Numbered from the stretch's first letter, positions 54,961 through 62,821 are shown. The stretch: 64,000 nucleotides of DNA from Pseudomonas fluorescens (GCF_902498195.1 NZ_CABVIY010000005.1:310001-374000), one strand, 5' to 3'. Notes: generated by a model not told the origin, from the sequence alone. Translations and numbers: made by a program.

Positions 54961-56493
54961 TTACAGGCTAGGCAGCAACTTCGCCGTGACCAGTTCATTC
55001 AGGCAACGGGTTGCCAACAACTCGCTCGCCGCATTGATGTCCGGCGCAAAGAAGCGGTCCTTCTCATAGAACGGCACTTCCTTGCGCAGAATTGCCCGGA
55101 CTTTTTCCAGTTTCGGCGAAGTCTCCAGACCATTGCGCAGGTCCAGGCCCTGAGCGGCGGCCAGCCACTCCACAGCCAAAATCCCACGGGTATTTTCGGC
55201 CATTTCCCACAGGCGCTTGCCGGCCGCCGGGGCCATGGACACGTGGTCTTCCTGGTTGGCGGACGTCGGCAGGCTGTCCACCGAATGCGGATGGGACAGC
55301 GCCTTGTTTTCACTGGCCAGTGCCGCCGCCGTCACCTGGGCGATCATGAAACCGGAGTTCACACCGCCATTGGCCACCAGGAACGGCGGCAGTTGCGACA
55401 TGTGCTTGTCCATCATCAGCGAGATGCGACGCTCGCTCAGGGAGCCGATTTCCGCGATGGCCAGCGCCATGTTGTCGGCGGCCATGGCCACCGGCTCGGC
55501 GTGGAAGTTGCCGCCGGAAATCACGTCACCTTCAGCGGCAAACACCAGCGGGTTGTCGGACACGGCGTTGGCTTCGACCGCCAGCACGTCGGCGGCCTGG
55601 CGGAACTGGGTCAGGCAGGCGCCCATGACTTGCGGCTGGCAGCGCAGGGAGTACGGGTCCTGGACCTTTTCGCAGTTCTCGTGGGAATCGGACACTTCAC
55701 TGCGCTCGCCCAGCAGATCGCGGTAAGCCGCGGCGGCGTCGATCTGGCCTTTCTGGCCACGGGCCGCGTGGATGCGTGCGTCGAACGGCGAGCGCGAGCC
55801 CAGCACGGCTTCAACGGTCAGGCCGCCCAGCGCCAGGGCACCGGCGAACAGGTCTTCGCCTTCGAACAGGCCACGCAGGGCAAACGCGGTGGACACCTGC
55901 GTGCCGTTGAGCAGCGCCAGGCCTTCTTTCGCGGCCAGGGTCAGCGGGGTCAGGCCGGCGACTTTCAGCGCCTCCTTGGCTTCCATCCACTCACCCTTAT
56001 AGCGGGCCTTGCCTTCGCCCAGCAGCACCAGCGACATGTGTGCCAAAGGCGCCAGGTCACCGGAGGCACCGACCGAACCTTTCAATGGAATGTGCGGGTA
56101 CACCTCGGCGTTAATCAGGGCGATCAGTGCGTCGATCACCACGCGGCGAATACCGGAGAAGCCACGGCTCAGGCTGTTGACCTTGAGCACCATGACCAGG
56201 CGCACCAGGGCGTCGCTGATCGGCTCGCCGACACCGGCAGCGTGGGACAACACCAGCGAGCGCTGCAGGTTTTCCAGGTCTTCGCTGGCGATGCGGGTCG
56301 AGGCCAGCAGGCCGAAACCGGTGTTGATGCCGTACGCGGTGCGGTTTTCGGCGAGGATCTGTTCCACGCAGGCGACGCTGGCTTCGATCTGGGCCGAGGC
56401 GCTGTTGTCGAGGGTCAGTTTCACCGGCTGCTGATAGACATCACGCAGTTGGGCCAGGCTCAGTTGACCGGGAATCAGGTTAAGCGCAGTCAT
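54961..56493 (-). CDS. hutH: Histidine ammonia-lyase (functional-type, MIO present)
   Basis: Converts histidine to urocanate and ammonia. 510 aa. The MIO cofactor triad Ala143-Ser144-Gly145 is present in GSVGASGDLAPL. Other active-site positions known from P. putida HAL are present with an offset of one: Tyr54, His84, Asn196, Gln278, Tyr281, Arg284, Phe330 and Glu415. The ATG has AGGAG eight bases upstream. It lies 118 bases downstream of a paralog that lacks the triad; a CCCGCC/GGCGGG hairpin without T-run is between them. Confidence 0.97.
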   Translation of the reverse strand: MTALNLIPGQLSLAQLRDVYQQPVKLTLDNSASAQIEASVACVEQILAENRTAYGINTGFGLLASTRIASEDLENLQRSLVLSHAAGVGEPISDALVRLVMVLKVNSLSRGFSGIRRVVIDALIALINAEVYPHIPLKGSVGASGDLAPLAHMSLVLLGEGKARYKGEWMEAKEALKVAGLTPLTLAAKEGLALLNGTQVSTAFALRGLFEGEDLFAGALALGGLTVEAVLGSRSPFDARIHAARGQKGQIDAAAAYRDLLGERSEVSDSHENCEKVQDPYSLRCQPQVMGACLTQFRQAADVLAVEANAVSDNPLVFAAEGDVISGGNFHAEPVAMAADNMALAIAEIGSLSERRISLMMDKHMSQLPPFLVANGGVNSGFMIAQVTAAALASENKALSHPHSVDSLPTSANQEDHVSMAPAAGKRLWEMAENTRGILAVEWLAAAQGLDLRNGLETSPKLEKVRAILRKEVPFYEKDRFFAPDINAASELLATRCLNELVTAKLLPSL

Positions 56494-56611
56494 TTTTAGC
56501 TCCTTTTGAGAGTTTTTTAATTAACTACCAGACGCTCCGGAAATGTCCGTTGTCCGTCGCTTCCCGCCTTTTGGGCGGGCTGGCGCCTTGGCACGCTGGT
56601 GTTGGGAAAAA

Positions 56612-58135
56612 TCAGTTCAGATTCGGTAACGCCTTTTGCAGCAAATTCGGATCTTTCAAAACGCTGGCAGCCGCAGCGATATCCGGCGCCAGCCAGCGAT
56701 CCTGGTCGTAGGCAGGAACGCGCTCACGCAACAGACGCCACGCCGCATCGGTGCCGGCGCCGAAGCGTTGCTCTTTCAGGAATTCAAACGCCTGGGCGGC
56801 CAGCAGGTACTCGATGGCGAGGATCTGCGTGCAGTTTTCCAGCGCGCGATGCAGCTTCAGCGCGGCATTGGTGCCCATGCTCAAGTGATCTTCCTGCAGC
56901 CCGGAGGTGACATAGTTGTCGAGCACTGCCGGTTGCGCCAATTGGCGGTTTTCCGCGCACAGCGAAGCGGCAACGTATTGCACGATCATCATCCCGGAGT
57001 TCACCCCCGGATTGGCCACCAGGAACGCCGGCAGGCCGCTGACGTGCGGGTTGATCAACCGGTCCAGGCGACGCTCGGCGATGGAGCCGATTTCCGCCAT
57101 GGCAATGGCCAGCAAGTCCGCTGCCAGCGCCACCGACTGACCGTGCGGGTTGGCCTGGGACATCACACGGAAGTTGTCCGGCGTCCCCAGCAACAGCGGA
57201 TTATCGGTGCAGCCGTTGAGTTCTGTTTCGATCTGTTTGATCGCGTGCTCAAGCTGGTCGCGAGCCGCGCCGTGAACCTGCGGAATCGAACGGATGCTCA
57301 ACGCATCCTGGGTGCGAATGCCTTTGCTCTGGGCAATCACTTCACTGCCATCAAGCAACGCCCGCAGGTTGATCCCGACCTGTTGCATGCCCGGATGCGG
57401 CTTGAGCGCGATGATCTCGGCATCGAACGCAGCGATCTGGCCACGCTGGGCCTCGAAGCTCATGGCGCTGATCACGTCGGCCCATTGCAGCAGGCGCGCG
57501 GCATCGGCAATCGCCAGGCAGCTGAGGCCGCTCATGCACGGCGTGCCGTTGACCAGGCACAAACCGTCCTTGGCGCCGAGTTGAACCGGTTGCAGGCCCT
57601 CTTCCGCCAGCGCCTGCTGTGCGGAGACGATTCGCCCGCGATAGCTGACGTTGCCGACACCCAGCAGCGCGATGCCAATGTGGGCCATGTGAGTCAGGTA
57701 ACCGACCGAACCCTGGGACGGCACTTGCGGGGTAATGCCACGGTTGAGCAGCGCCAGCAGCGCTTCGACCACCTGGCGGTGAATGCCGGACTTGCCCTGG
57801 GAGAAATTGCGAATCGCCGCGCACATGATCGCCCGGGTCTGTTCGTCGGTCAGTGGCGCACCCACGCCACAGGCGTGGCTGAGCAGGGTATTGCGTGACA
57901 GTTGAGTGAGTTGTTCACCCTTGAGCGATACGTTCGACAAGGCGCCCAGGCCGGTGTTGACGCCATAAGCGCGTTCACCGCTGATGACAATGCGCTGGAC
58001 GATCGCCTGGGCATTATCGATGCGTGCCCAGACCTGCGCCGACAGCTCGATCTGTGCGCCATGGCGGGCGACTGCGACCACATCCTGCCAACGCAACGGG
58101 GCATCGGCGATAACGATTTTTTCAGCCTGGGACAT
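56612..58135 (-). CDS. Aromatic amino-acid lyase paralog lacking the MIO-forming Ala-Ser-Gly triad
   Basis: 507 aa from the ATG at 58135 (GAGG six bases upstream). Homologous to HutH over its whole length, and at 507 versus 510 residues nearly the same size. Where HutH has GSVGASGDLAPLAHM this protein has GSVGYLTHMAHI (from residue 142): the alignment is best explained by loss of exactly Ala-Ser-Gly. Tyr57, His87, Asn196, Gln276, Arg282 and Glu415 match HutH active-site residues, but Tyr281 is Leu279 and Phe330 is Pro330. It directly follows hutV. From memory, one of two hutH copies in P. fluorescens SBW25 is reported nonfunctional for histidine, and P. aeruginosa has a similar gene beside hutV. 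It is therefore unlikely to be an ordinary histidase. Options are an MIO-independent lyase, a HutH partner, or a decaying copy. Confidence 0.88.
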   Translation of the reverse strand: MSQAEKIVIADAPLRWQDVVAVARHGAQIELSAQVWARIDNAQAIVQRIVISGERAYGVNTGLGALSNVSLKGEQLTQLSRNTLLSHACGVGAPLTDEQTRAIMCAAIRNFSQGKSGIHRQVVEALLALLNRGITPQVPSQGSVGYLTHMAHIGIALLGVGNVSYRGRIVSAQQALAEEGLQPVQLGAKDGLCLVNGTPCMSGLSCLAIADAARLLQWADVISAMSFEAQRGQIAAFDAEIIALKPHPGMQQVGINLRALLDGSEVIAQSKGIRTQDALSIRSIPQVHGAARDQLEHAIKQIETELNGCTDNPLLLGTPDNFRVMSQANPHGQSVALAADLLAIAMAEIGSIAERRLDRLINPHVSGLPAFLVANPGVNSGMMIVQYVAASLCAENRQLAQPAVLDNYVTSGLQEDHLSMGTNAALKLHRALENCTQILAIEYLLAAQAFEFLKEQRFGAGTDAAWRLLRERVPAYDQDRWLAPDIAAAASVLKDPNLLQKALPNLN

Positions 58136-58183
58136 CATTAACCTCGTGCGTACGACCTGAATATTTTGTGCAGCATTACCACC

Positions 58184-58254
58184 GCCTTCGCGAGCAAGCC
58201 CGCTCCCACATTGGAATGCGTTCACCTGTGGGAGCGGGCTTGCTCGCGAAGGGG
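58184..58254. repeat. REP pair between hutV and the lyase paralog
   Basis: Outward-facing arms CCTTCGCGAGCAAGCCCGCT and the mirror AGCGGGCTTGCTCGCGAAGG lie around an 18-base centre inside the hut operon. Confidence 0.9.
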
Positions 58255-58277
58255 CCGGCACAAACGCCGCAAACCTC

Positions 58278-59108
58278 TTAAACCACCGCCGCCCGTCGCT
58301 GCACGAACCGGTCGACGTACTCATCCGCCGGCGAATGCAGGATCTCCCGTGGCGTGCCGACCTGGATCAGGCGGCCGTCCTTGAGGATCGCGATGCGGTT
58401 GCCGATGCGCACGGCCTCGTCGAGGTCGTGGGTGATGAAGACGATGGTCTTGTGCAGGGTCTTTTGCAGCTCCAGCAACTGGTCCTGCATCTCGGCGCGG
58501 ATCAGCGGGTCGAGGGCACTGAAGGCTTCGTCCATCAGGATGATGTCGGTGTCCGCCGCCAGGGCACGGGCCAGGCCCACGCGCTGGCGCATGCCACCGG
58601 AGAGCTGGTGCGGGTATTTGTTTTCGTAGCCCTTGAGGCCCACGGTGTTGATCCAGTGCAGCGCGCGTTCGGTGCACATCTGCTTGCTCTCGCCACGGAT
58701 TTTCAGGCCGTAGGCGACGTTGTCCACCACGGTCTTGTGCGGCAGCAGGCCGAAGCTCTGGAACACCATGCTGATCTTGCGACGGCGAAATTCGCGCAGG
58801 GCTTCCATGTCGTATTGCAGGATGTCCACGCCGTCCACCAGGATCGCGCCGCTGGTCGGGTCGATCAGGCGGTTGAAGTGGCGCACCAAAGTGGATTTGC
58901 CCGAACCGGACAGGCCCATGATCACGAAAATCTCACCGCTGCCGATGCTCAACGACAGGTCGTTCACGCCGACCACGCAGCCAGTGTCGGCCAGTACCTG
59001 ATCCTTGGTCTTGCCCTGGCCGACCATGGCCAGCGCTTCCTTGGAACGGTTGCCGAAAATCTTGAAGACGTTTTTGACTTCGATCTTGCTCACGGTTGCG
59101 TTGTTCAT
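58278..59108 (-). CDS. hutV: HutV, ATP-binding protein of a betaine/histidine-type ABC importer
   Basis: 276 aa of the ProV/OpuA class. Walker A GLSGSGKST, signature LSGGMRQR, Walker B IILMDEAFSALDP, H-loop ITHDLDEA. The CBS pair at the C-terminus of osmoregulatory ProV/OpuAA is absent, which fits a catabolic rather than osmotic transporter. Four-base overlap with hutW shows coupling. The related Hut transporter of Sinorhizobium meliloti carries histidine and also proline and betaines (from memory). Confidence 0.92.
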   Translation of the reverse strand: MNNATVSKIEVKNVFKIFGNRSKEALAMVGQGKTKDQVLADTGCVVGVNDLSLSIGSGEIFVIMGLSGSGKSTLVRHFNRLIDPTSGAILVDGVDILQYDMEALREFRRRKISMVFQSFGLLPHKTVVDNVAYGLKIRGESKQMCTERALHWINTVGLKGYENKYPHQLSGGMRQRVGLARALAADTDIILMDEAFSALDPLIRAEMQDQLLELQKTLHKTIVFITHDLDEAVRIGNRIAILKDGRLIQVGTPREILHSPADEYVDRFVQRRAAVV

Positions 59109-59956
59109 TTGCTCACCTCATGCCGTGCACGACCGTACGCCTGTGTAATGCGGTCGATCACCACTGCCAGAATCACGATCGCCAGACCGGCTTCCAGGCC
59201 ACGTCCGACGTTGAGGGTCTGAATCCCCACCAGCACGTCTTCACCCAGGCCACGGGCACCGATCATCGAGGCGATGACAACCATCGACAGGGCCATCATG
59301 GTGGTCTGGTTGATCCCGGCCATGATGCTCGGCAGGGCCAGCGGCAGTTGCACGCCGAACAGTTGCTGCCAGCGGTTGGCGCCGAAGGCGTTGATCGCTT
59401 CCATCACCTCGCCGTCAACCTGGCGGATGCCCAGGTCAGTCAGGCGGATCAGCGGCGGTGCGGCATAGATCACGGTGGCGAAAATCGCCGGGACCTTGCC
59501 CAGGCCGAACAGCATCAGCACCGGGATCAGGTACACGAAGCTCGGCATGGTCTGCATGATGTCCAGCAACGGCATCAGCACCGAGCGCAGGCGATTGCTG
59601 CGCGCCGAGAGAATGCCCAGCGGAATGCCGATCAGCACCGAAATGATCGTGGCGACCATCATCAGCGCCAGGGTCTGCATCAGCTTGTCCCAGAGGCCGA
59701 CCGCGCCCACCAGGAACAGCAGGCCGACGATCACGGCGGTGGTCACGACCTTGCGGGTGGCGTGCCAGGCCACGCCGGCCACGATCGCCAGCATCAGCCA
59801 CCAGGGCGCCGCACGCAGCAGCCCTTCAAGATTGACGATGGCCCACAACAGGGTGTCGGAGATGTGCCGGAACACGTCGCCGTAGTTGGTGACCAGCGAA
59901 TCGACCCAACCGTTGACCCAGTCGGCGATGGAAAAGGTAAAGCTTTCGGGAAACAT
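59105..59956 (-). CDS. hutW: HutW, permease of the betaine/histidine-type ABC importer
   Basis: 283 aa. ProW/OpuAB-type permease with about six to seven membrane helices (first at about 49-68). Conserved ABC permease loop: LGIRQVDGEVMEAINAFGANRWQQLFGVQLPLALPSI (cytoplasmic EAA-like region), and GLGEDVLVGIQTLNVGRGLEAG near the C-terminus. It lies between hutX and hutV and starts 16 bases after a hairpin. Confidence 0.92.
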   Translation of the reverse strand: MFPESFTFSIADWVNGWVDSLVTNYGDVFRHISDTLLWAIVNLEGLLRAAPWWLMLAIVAGVAWHATRKVVTTAVIVGLLFLVGAVGLWDKLMQTLALMMVATIISVLIGIPLGILSARSNRLRSVLMPLLDIMQTMPSFVYLIPVLMLFGLGKVPAIFATVIYAAPPLIRLTDLGIRQVDGEVMEAINAFGANRWQQLFGVQLPLALPSIMAGINQTTMMALSMVVIASMIGARGLGEDVLVGIQTLNVGRGLEAGLAIVILAVVIDRITQAYGRARHEVSK

Positions 59957-59971
59957 AAGAGACTCTCAATC

Positions 59972-60016
59972 AAGGGCTTTAGAGCACCGAAAAGCTGTGC
60001 TCTAAAGCTTGCCCTT
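59972..60016 (-). other. Hairpin in front of hutW
   Basis: TTTAGAGCAC (59978-59987) pairs with GTGCTCTAAA (59997-60006), and AAGGGC pairs with GCCCTT outside, with a four-base bulge. No T-run follows. It could set the level of hutWV expression below that of hutX. Confidence 0.5.
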
Positions 60017-60024
60017 ATAAACAA

Positions 60025-60178
60025 GCTGTTTGAAAACGTAGCGAGCGAAGGCAAGACAAGGCGAAAGCAGGCGAGAAAGCGGAGTTGACTTTAGTCAATG
60101 AGCATTTCGAGTCTGCTTTCAACGCAGTATTGCCTCGCGTAGAGCCGTAGGCTCCCAGCACGCAGTAGTTTTCAAAGC
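60025..60178. repeat. Imperfect 150-bp palindromic repeat between hutX and hutW
   Basis: Ends GCTGTTTGAAAACGTAGCG and CGCAGTAGTTTTCAAAGC are imperfect mirrors; the centre has TTGACT-TT-AGTCAA. Composition and symmetry look like a fluorescens-group intergenic repeat, of a family unlike the GTGGGAG type. The hutX stop codon (60172-60174) lies inside its right end. Confidence 0.65.
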
Positions 60179-61140
60179 GCAGCGTCGATCTTTTTGGCTG
60201 CGTCTTCGCTCACCCATGCGTGCCAGACTTCAGGATGTTCCTTCAGGAAGATCTTCGCCAGTTTCGGCGACTCGATGCGTTCCTTGCTCATGCGACCCAG
60301 GTTCTGGTTCAGCAGGTCGATGGGCAGGTTGACCTTTTCGAACACGCTCACCAGCTCCGGCGCTTCATCGTGGAAGGTCTTGGACAGGCCGACCTTGATG
60401 GTTACGGTTTTGTTCACGCCCGGCTTCTCTTCGAGTTTCACCGCGTCGACCAGGCCCATCAGCGGCGTTGGCGACCAGTAGTAGAACAGGATCGGCTCGC
60501 CACGCTTGTAGCTCGACAGCACGGCGGCATCCAGTGCCGGGCCGGTGCCTGGGCGGAAGTTGGTGTAGGAGCTTTCCAGGCCGTAGCTTTTCAGCATTTC
60601 GCTGTTGTCCAGCTCACAGGTCCAGCCGGCCGGGCAGTTGTAGAAACGGCCCTTTGAGGGCTCTTCGGCGTCCTTGAACACCGCGGAGTACTTGGCCAGG
60701 TCGGCGATGTTTTTCAGGTCCGGGGCCTTGGCTTCCAGCTTACGCTTGGCGTCGCCTTCGATCACGTAGCGCGGCACGTACCAGCCTTCGACGGCACCCA
60801 CGACCGGAGCACCGACACCCACCACCTTGCCGGCTTTCTCGGCCTTGTTCCAGACCTCGCTGCGCCCGACCCACTCTTCGGCGAACACCTGGATGTCGTT
60901 GCTGCTCAGGGCGTTTTCCATGGTGATGGAGTTGCCCGGCAAGCTGTCAGTCTTGCAGTCGTAGCCTTTTTCCAACACGACTTGCAGCACGTCGGTCAGC
61001 AGCATGGCGCTTTCCCAGTTCAGGCCGGCGAATTTCACCGGTTTGCCCGACTCGCACCAACCCGCCGCCTGAGTGGCGCCGGCGCTGGCCAGCAGGCCCA
61101 TGGAAAGCAATGTGGTCAGCAGGGTCTTGTTCGATTTCAT
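60172..61140 (-). CDS. hutX: HutX, periplasmic binding protein of a betaine/histidine-type ABC importer
   Basis: 322 aa from the ATG at 61140 (AGGAG upstream). Signal peptide about residues 1-25. OpuAC/ProX-like fold with several Trp residues in the positions that form the cation-binding cage of betaine binders (FAGLNWESAM, FAEEWVGRSEVW, YYWSPTPLM). Ligand by family: a quaternary ammonium compound, proline or histidine. It lies 69 bases downstream of hutT. Confidence 0.9.
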   Translation of the reverse strand: MKSNKTLLTTLLSMGLLASAGATQAAGWCESGKPVKFAGLNWESAMLLTDVLQVVLEKGYDCKTDSLPGNSITMENALSSNDIQVFAEEWVGRSEVWNKAEKAGKVVGVGAPVVGAVEGWYVPRYVIEGDAKRKLEAKAPDLKNIADLAKYSAVFKDAEEPSKGRFYNCPAGWTCELDNSEMLKSYGLESSYTNFRPGTGPALDAAVLSSYKRGEPILFYYWSPTPLMGLVDAVKLEEKPGVNKTVTIKVGLSKTFHDEAPELVSVFEKVNLPIDLLNQNLGRMSKERIESPKLAKIFLKEHPEVWHAWVSEDAAKKIDAAL

Positions 61141-61209
61141 TGTTTTGACGCTCCTAATCATGAATTGGCTTACGGCAGTCAAGAGGCATCCAGCCCTGTC
61201 CACGTCCAA

Positions 61210-62679
61210 TCAGGCCTGCGCCGCAGCGCGACCGACGTTCAGCTTTTGTTCGGTGACCACGCCCTGCTCGACCGGCAGGATCAGTTGATCGGGCACTGTG
61301 CCGTGCCATTTTTTTGCACACACGTAATACAGCGCTGCGGGAACCACCAGGCCGATGATCCAGGAAATATCCACGTCACCCAGGGTTGCCACCAGCGGAC
61401 CGGTATAGAACTTGGTCGAGATGAACGGCAGTTGTACCAGCACACCGAAGACGTAGACGCTGATACCGAGCAGGTTCCAGCGACCGTAGCGACCGTTCGG
61501 GTCGGCCAGCGCCGGTACGTCATAACGCTCGCGGGTGATGCAGTAGTAGTCCACCAGGTTGATCGCGCTCCATGGCGTGAAGAACGCCAGCAGGAACAGG
61601 ATGAACGACTTGAACGCACCGAGGAACGAGTGCTGGCCGAGCAATGCCATCAGGGTCGCGGCACCGACGATGACCAGCACCCACACCAGACGCTGCAAGC
61701 GCGTGACCTTCAGGTCACCACGGAAGCCGCTGATGATGGTCGCGATGCACATGAAGCTGCCGTAGGAGTTCAAGGTGGAGATGGTGACCTTGCCGAACGC
61801 GATGCTGAAGTACAACAGCGCAGCGGTGGCACCACTGCCGGCGAATCCAACGATGTAAGCCACTTCATGACCGGCGTATTGGCCATTGGCGGAGGCCGCA
61901 GCGAACACGCCCAGGATCATCGCCACCTGGGCGCCAATTACCGAACCTGCGCCGGCGGCGAAAAAGGTTTTCACCGACGACGTCTTGCTCGGCAGGTAGC
62001 GTGAATAGTCGGCCACGTATGGGCCGAAAGCGATCTGCCAGGACGCCGCGAGCGACACCGCCAGCAGGAAGCTGCTCCAGCTGAAGTGGCGGATTTCCAG
62101 CAGTGCGCCCACGTCGGTCTGGCTCATCAGGCGGCTGAACAGGTAAACAAAGGCAATGACACCAATGACGCTGGCGACACGGCCAATCCAGTGGATCACC
62201 CGATAACCGAGCACCGTCACCAGCACAATGACGCTGGCGAAGATCAGGATACCAACGGTGTCACTGACGCCGAACAACTGCCCCAGCGCCTGGCCTGACA
62301 GCACGGTGCCCGTGGCGGTGAAACCGAGGTACATCAGACAGACCAGCACGATCGGGATCGCCGCGCCATAAACGCCGAACTGCACCCGGCTGGAAATCAT
62401 CTGCGGCAGGCCAAGCTTGGGCCCTTGCGCCGCATGCAGCGCCATGACCCCACCGCCGAGCAGTTGACCGATCAACAGACCGATCAACGACCAGAACACA
62501 TCGCCGCCCAACACGACGGCCAGGGCCCCGGTGACAATCGCGGTGATTTGCAGGTTGGCCCCCATCCACAGGGTGAACTGGCTAAACAGACGACCGTGTC
62601 TTTCCGCTTCCGGGATGTAGTCGATCGAGCGTTTCTCGATCAACGGTTTGTTGCCTGCACGCTCGCTGTTAACAGCCAT
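61210..62679 (-). CDS. hutT: HutT, NCS1-family (purine-cytosine permease-like) transporter
   Basis: 489 aa with about 12 membrane helices. NCS1 features: N-terminal YIPEAERHGRLFSQFTLWMGANLQITA, TM1 region, and TFFTPWSAINLVDYY-like loop later. In the P. fluorescens hut operon an NCS1 member beside hutU is reported as the urocanate transporter HutTu (from memory), so urocanate is the likely substrate. It follows hutU after a palindromic repeat. Confidence 0.9.
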   Translation of the reverse strand: MAVNSERAGNKPLIEKRSIDYIPEAERHGRLFSQFTLWMGANLQITAIVTGALAVVLGGDVFWSLIGLLIGQLLGGGVMALHAAQGPKLGLPQMISSRVQFGVYGAAIPIVLVCLMYLGFTATGTVLSGQALGQLFGVSDTVGILIFASVIVLVTVLGYRVIHWIGRVASVIGVIAFVYLFSRLMSQTDVGALLEIRHFSWSSFLLAVSLAASWQIAFGPYVADYSRYLPSKTSSVKTFFAAGAGSVIGAQVAMILGVFAAASANGQYAGHEVAYIVGFAGSGATAALLYFSIAFGKVTISTLNSYGSFMCIATIISGFRGDLKVTRLQRLVWVLVIVGAATLMALLGQHSFLGAFKSFILFLLAFFTPWSAINLVDYYCITRERYDVPALADPNGRYGRWNLLGISVYVFGVLVQLPFISTKFYTGPLVATLGDVDISWIIGLVVPAALYYVCAKKWHGTVPDQLILPVEQGVVTEQKLNVGRAAAQA

Positions 62680-62699
62680 GGTTCAACCTCTGTGGATTG

Positions 62700-62707
62700 T
62701 TATTCTT
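62700..62707 (-). promoter_or_regulatory. Possible Hfq/Crc binding motif upstream of hutT
   Basis: On the minus strand AAGAATAA, an exact AANAANAA motif, 20 bases before the hutT ATG and just before its AGAGG ribosome site. Such motifs mark catabolite-repressed mRNAs in Pseudomonas. A single short motif, so weak. Confidence 0.35.
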
Positions 62708-62720
62708 GGTTGGTGATCTT

Positions 62721-62814
62721 CTGTAGGAGTGAGCCTGCTCGCGATGAGGCCGGCAGATTCAACATCTGCGTTGGCTGATAGATCGCTATCGCGAGCAGGC
62801 TCGCTCCTACAGGG
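62721..62814. repeat. Palindromic repeat between hutU and hutT
   Basis: Arms CTGTAGGAGTGAGCCTGCTCG and the mirror GCGAGCAGGCTCGCTCCTACAG around a 50-base centre; same sub-family as the element at 32398. Confidence 0.88.
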
Positions 62815-62821
62815 GCAAGCA

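Noticed and set aside
56612..58135. Missing ASG in the lyase paralog as a frameshift or sequencing error
   Set aside because: The difference is an in-frame nine-base loss with sensible alignment on both sides and an intact 507-codon frame; a single-base error cannot produce it.
19915..62814. Repeated palindromic units as a possible CRISPR array
   Set aside because: Units are scattered singly or in inverted pairs many kilobases apart, with no regular spacers and no cas genes; they are REP/REPIN elements.
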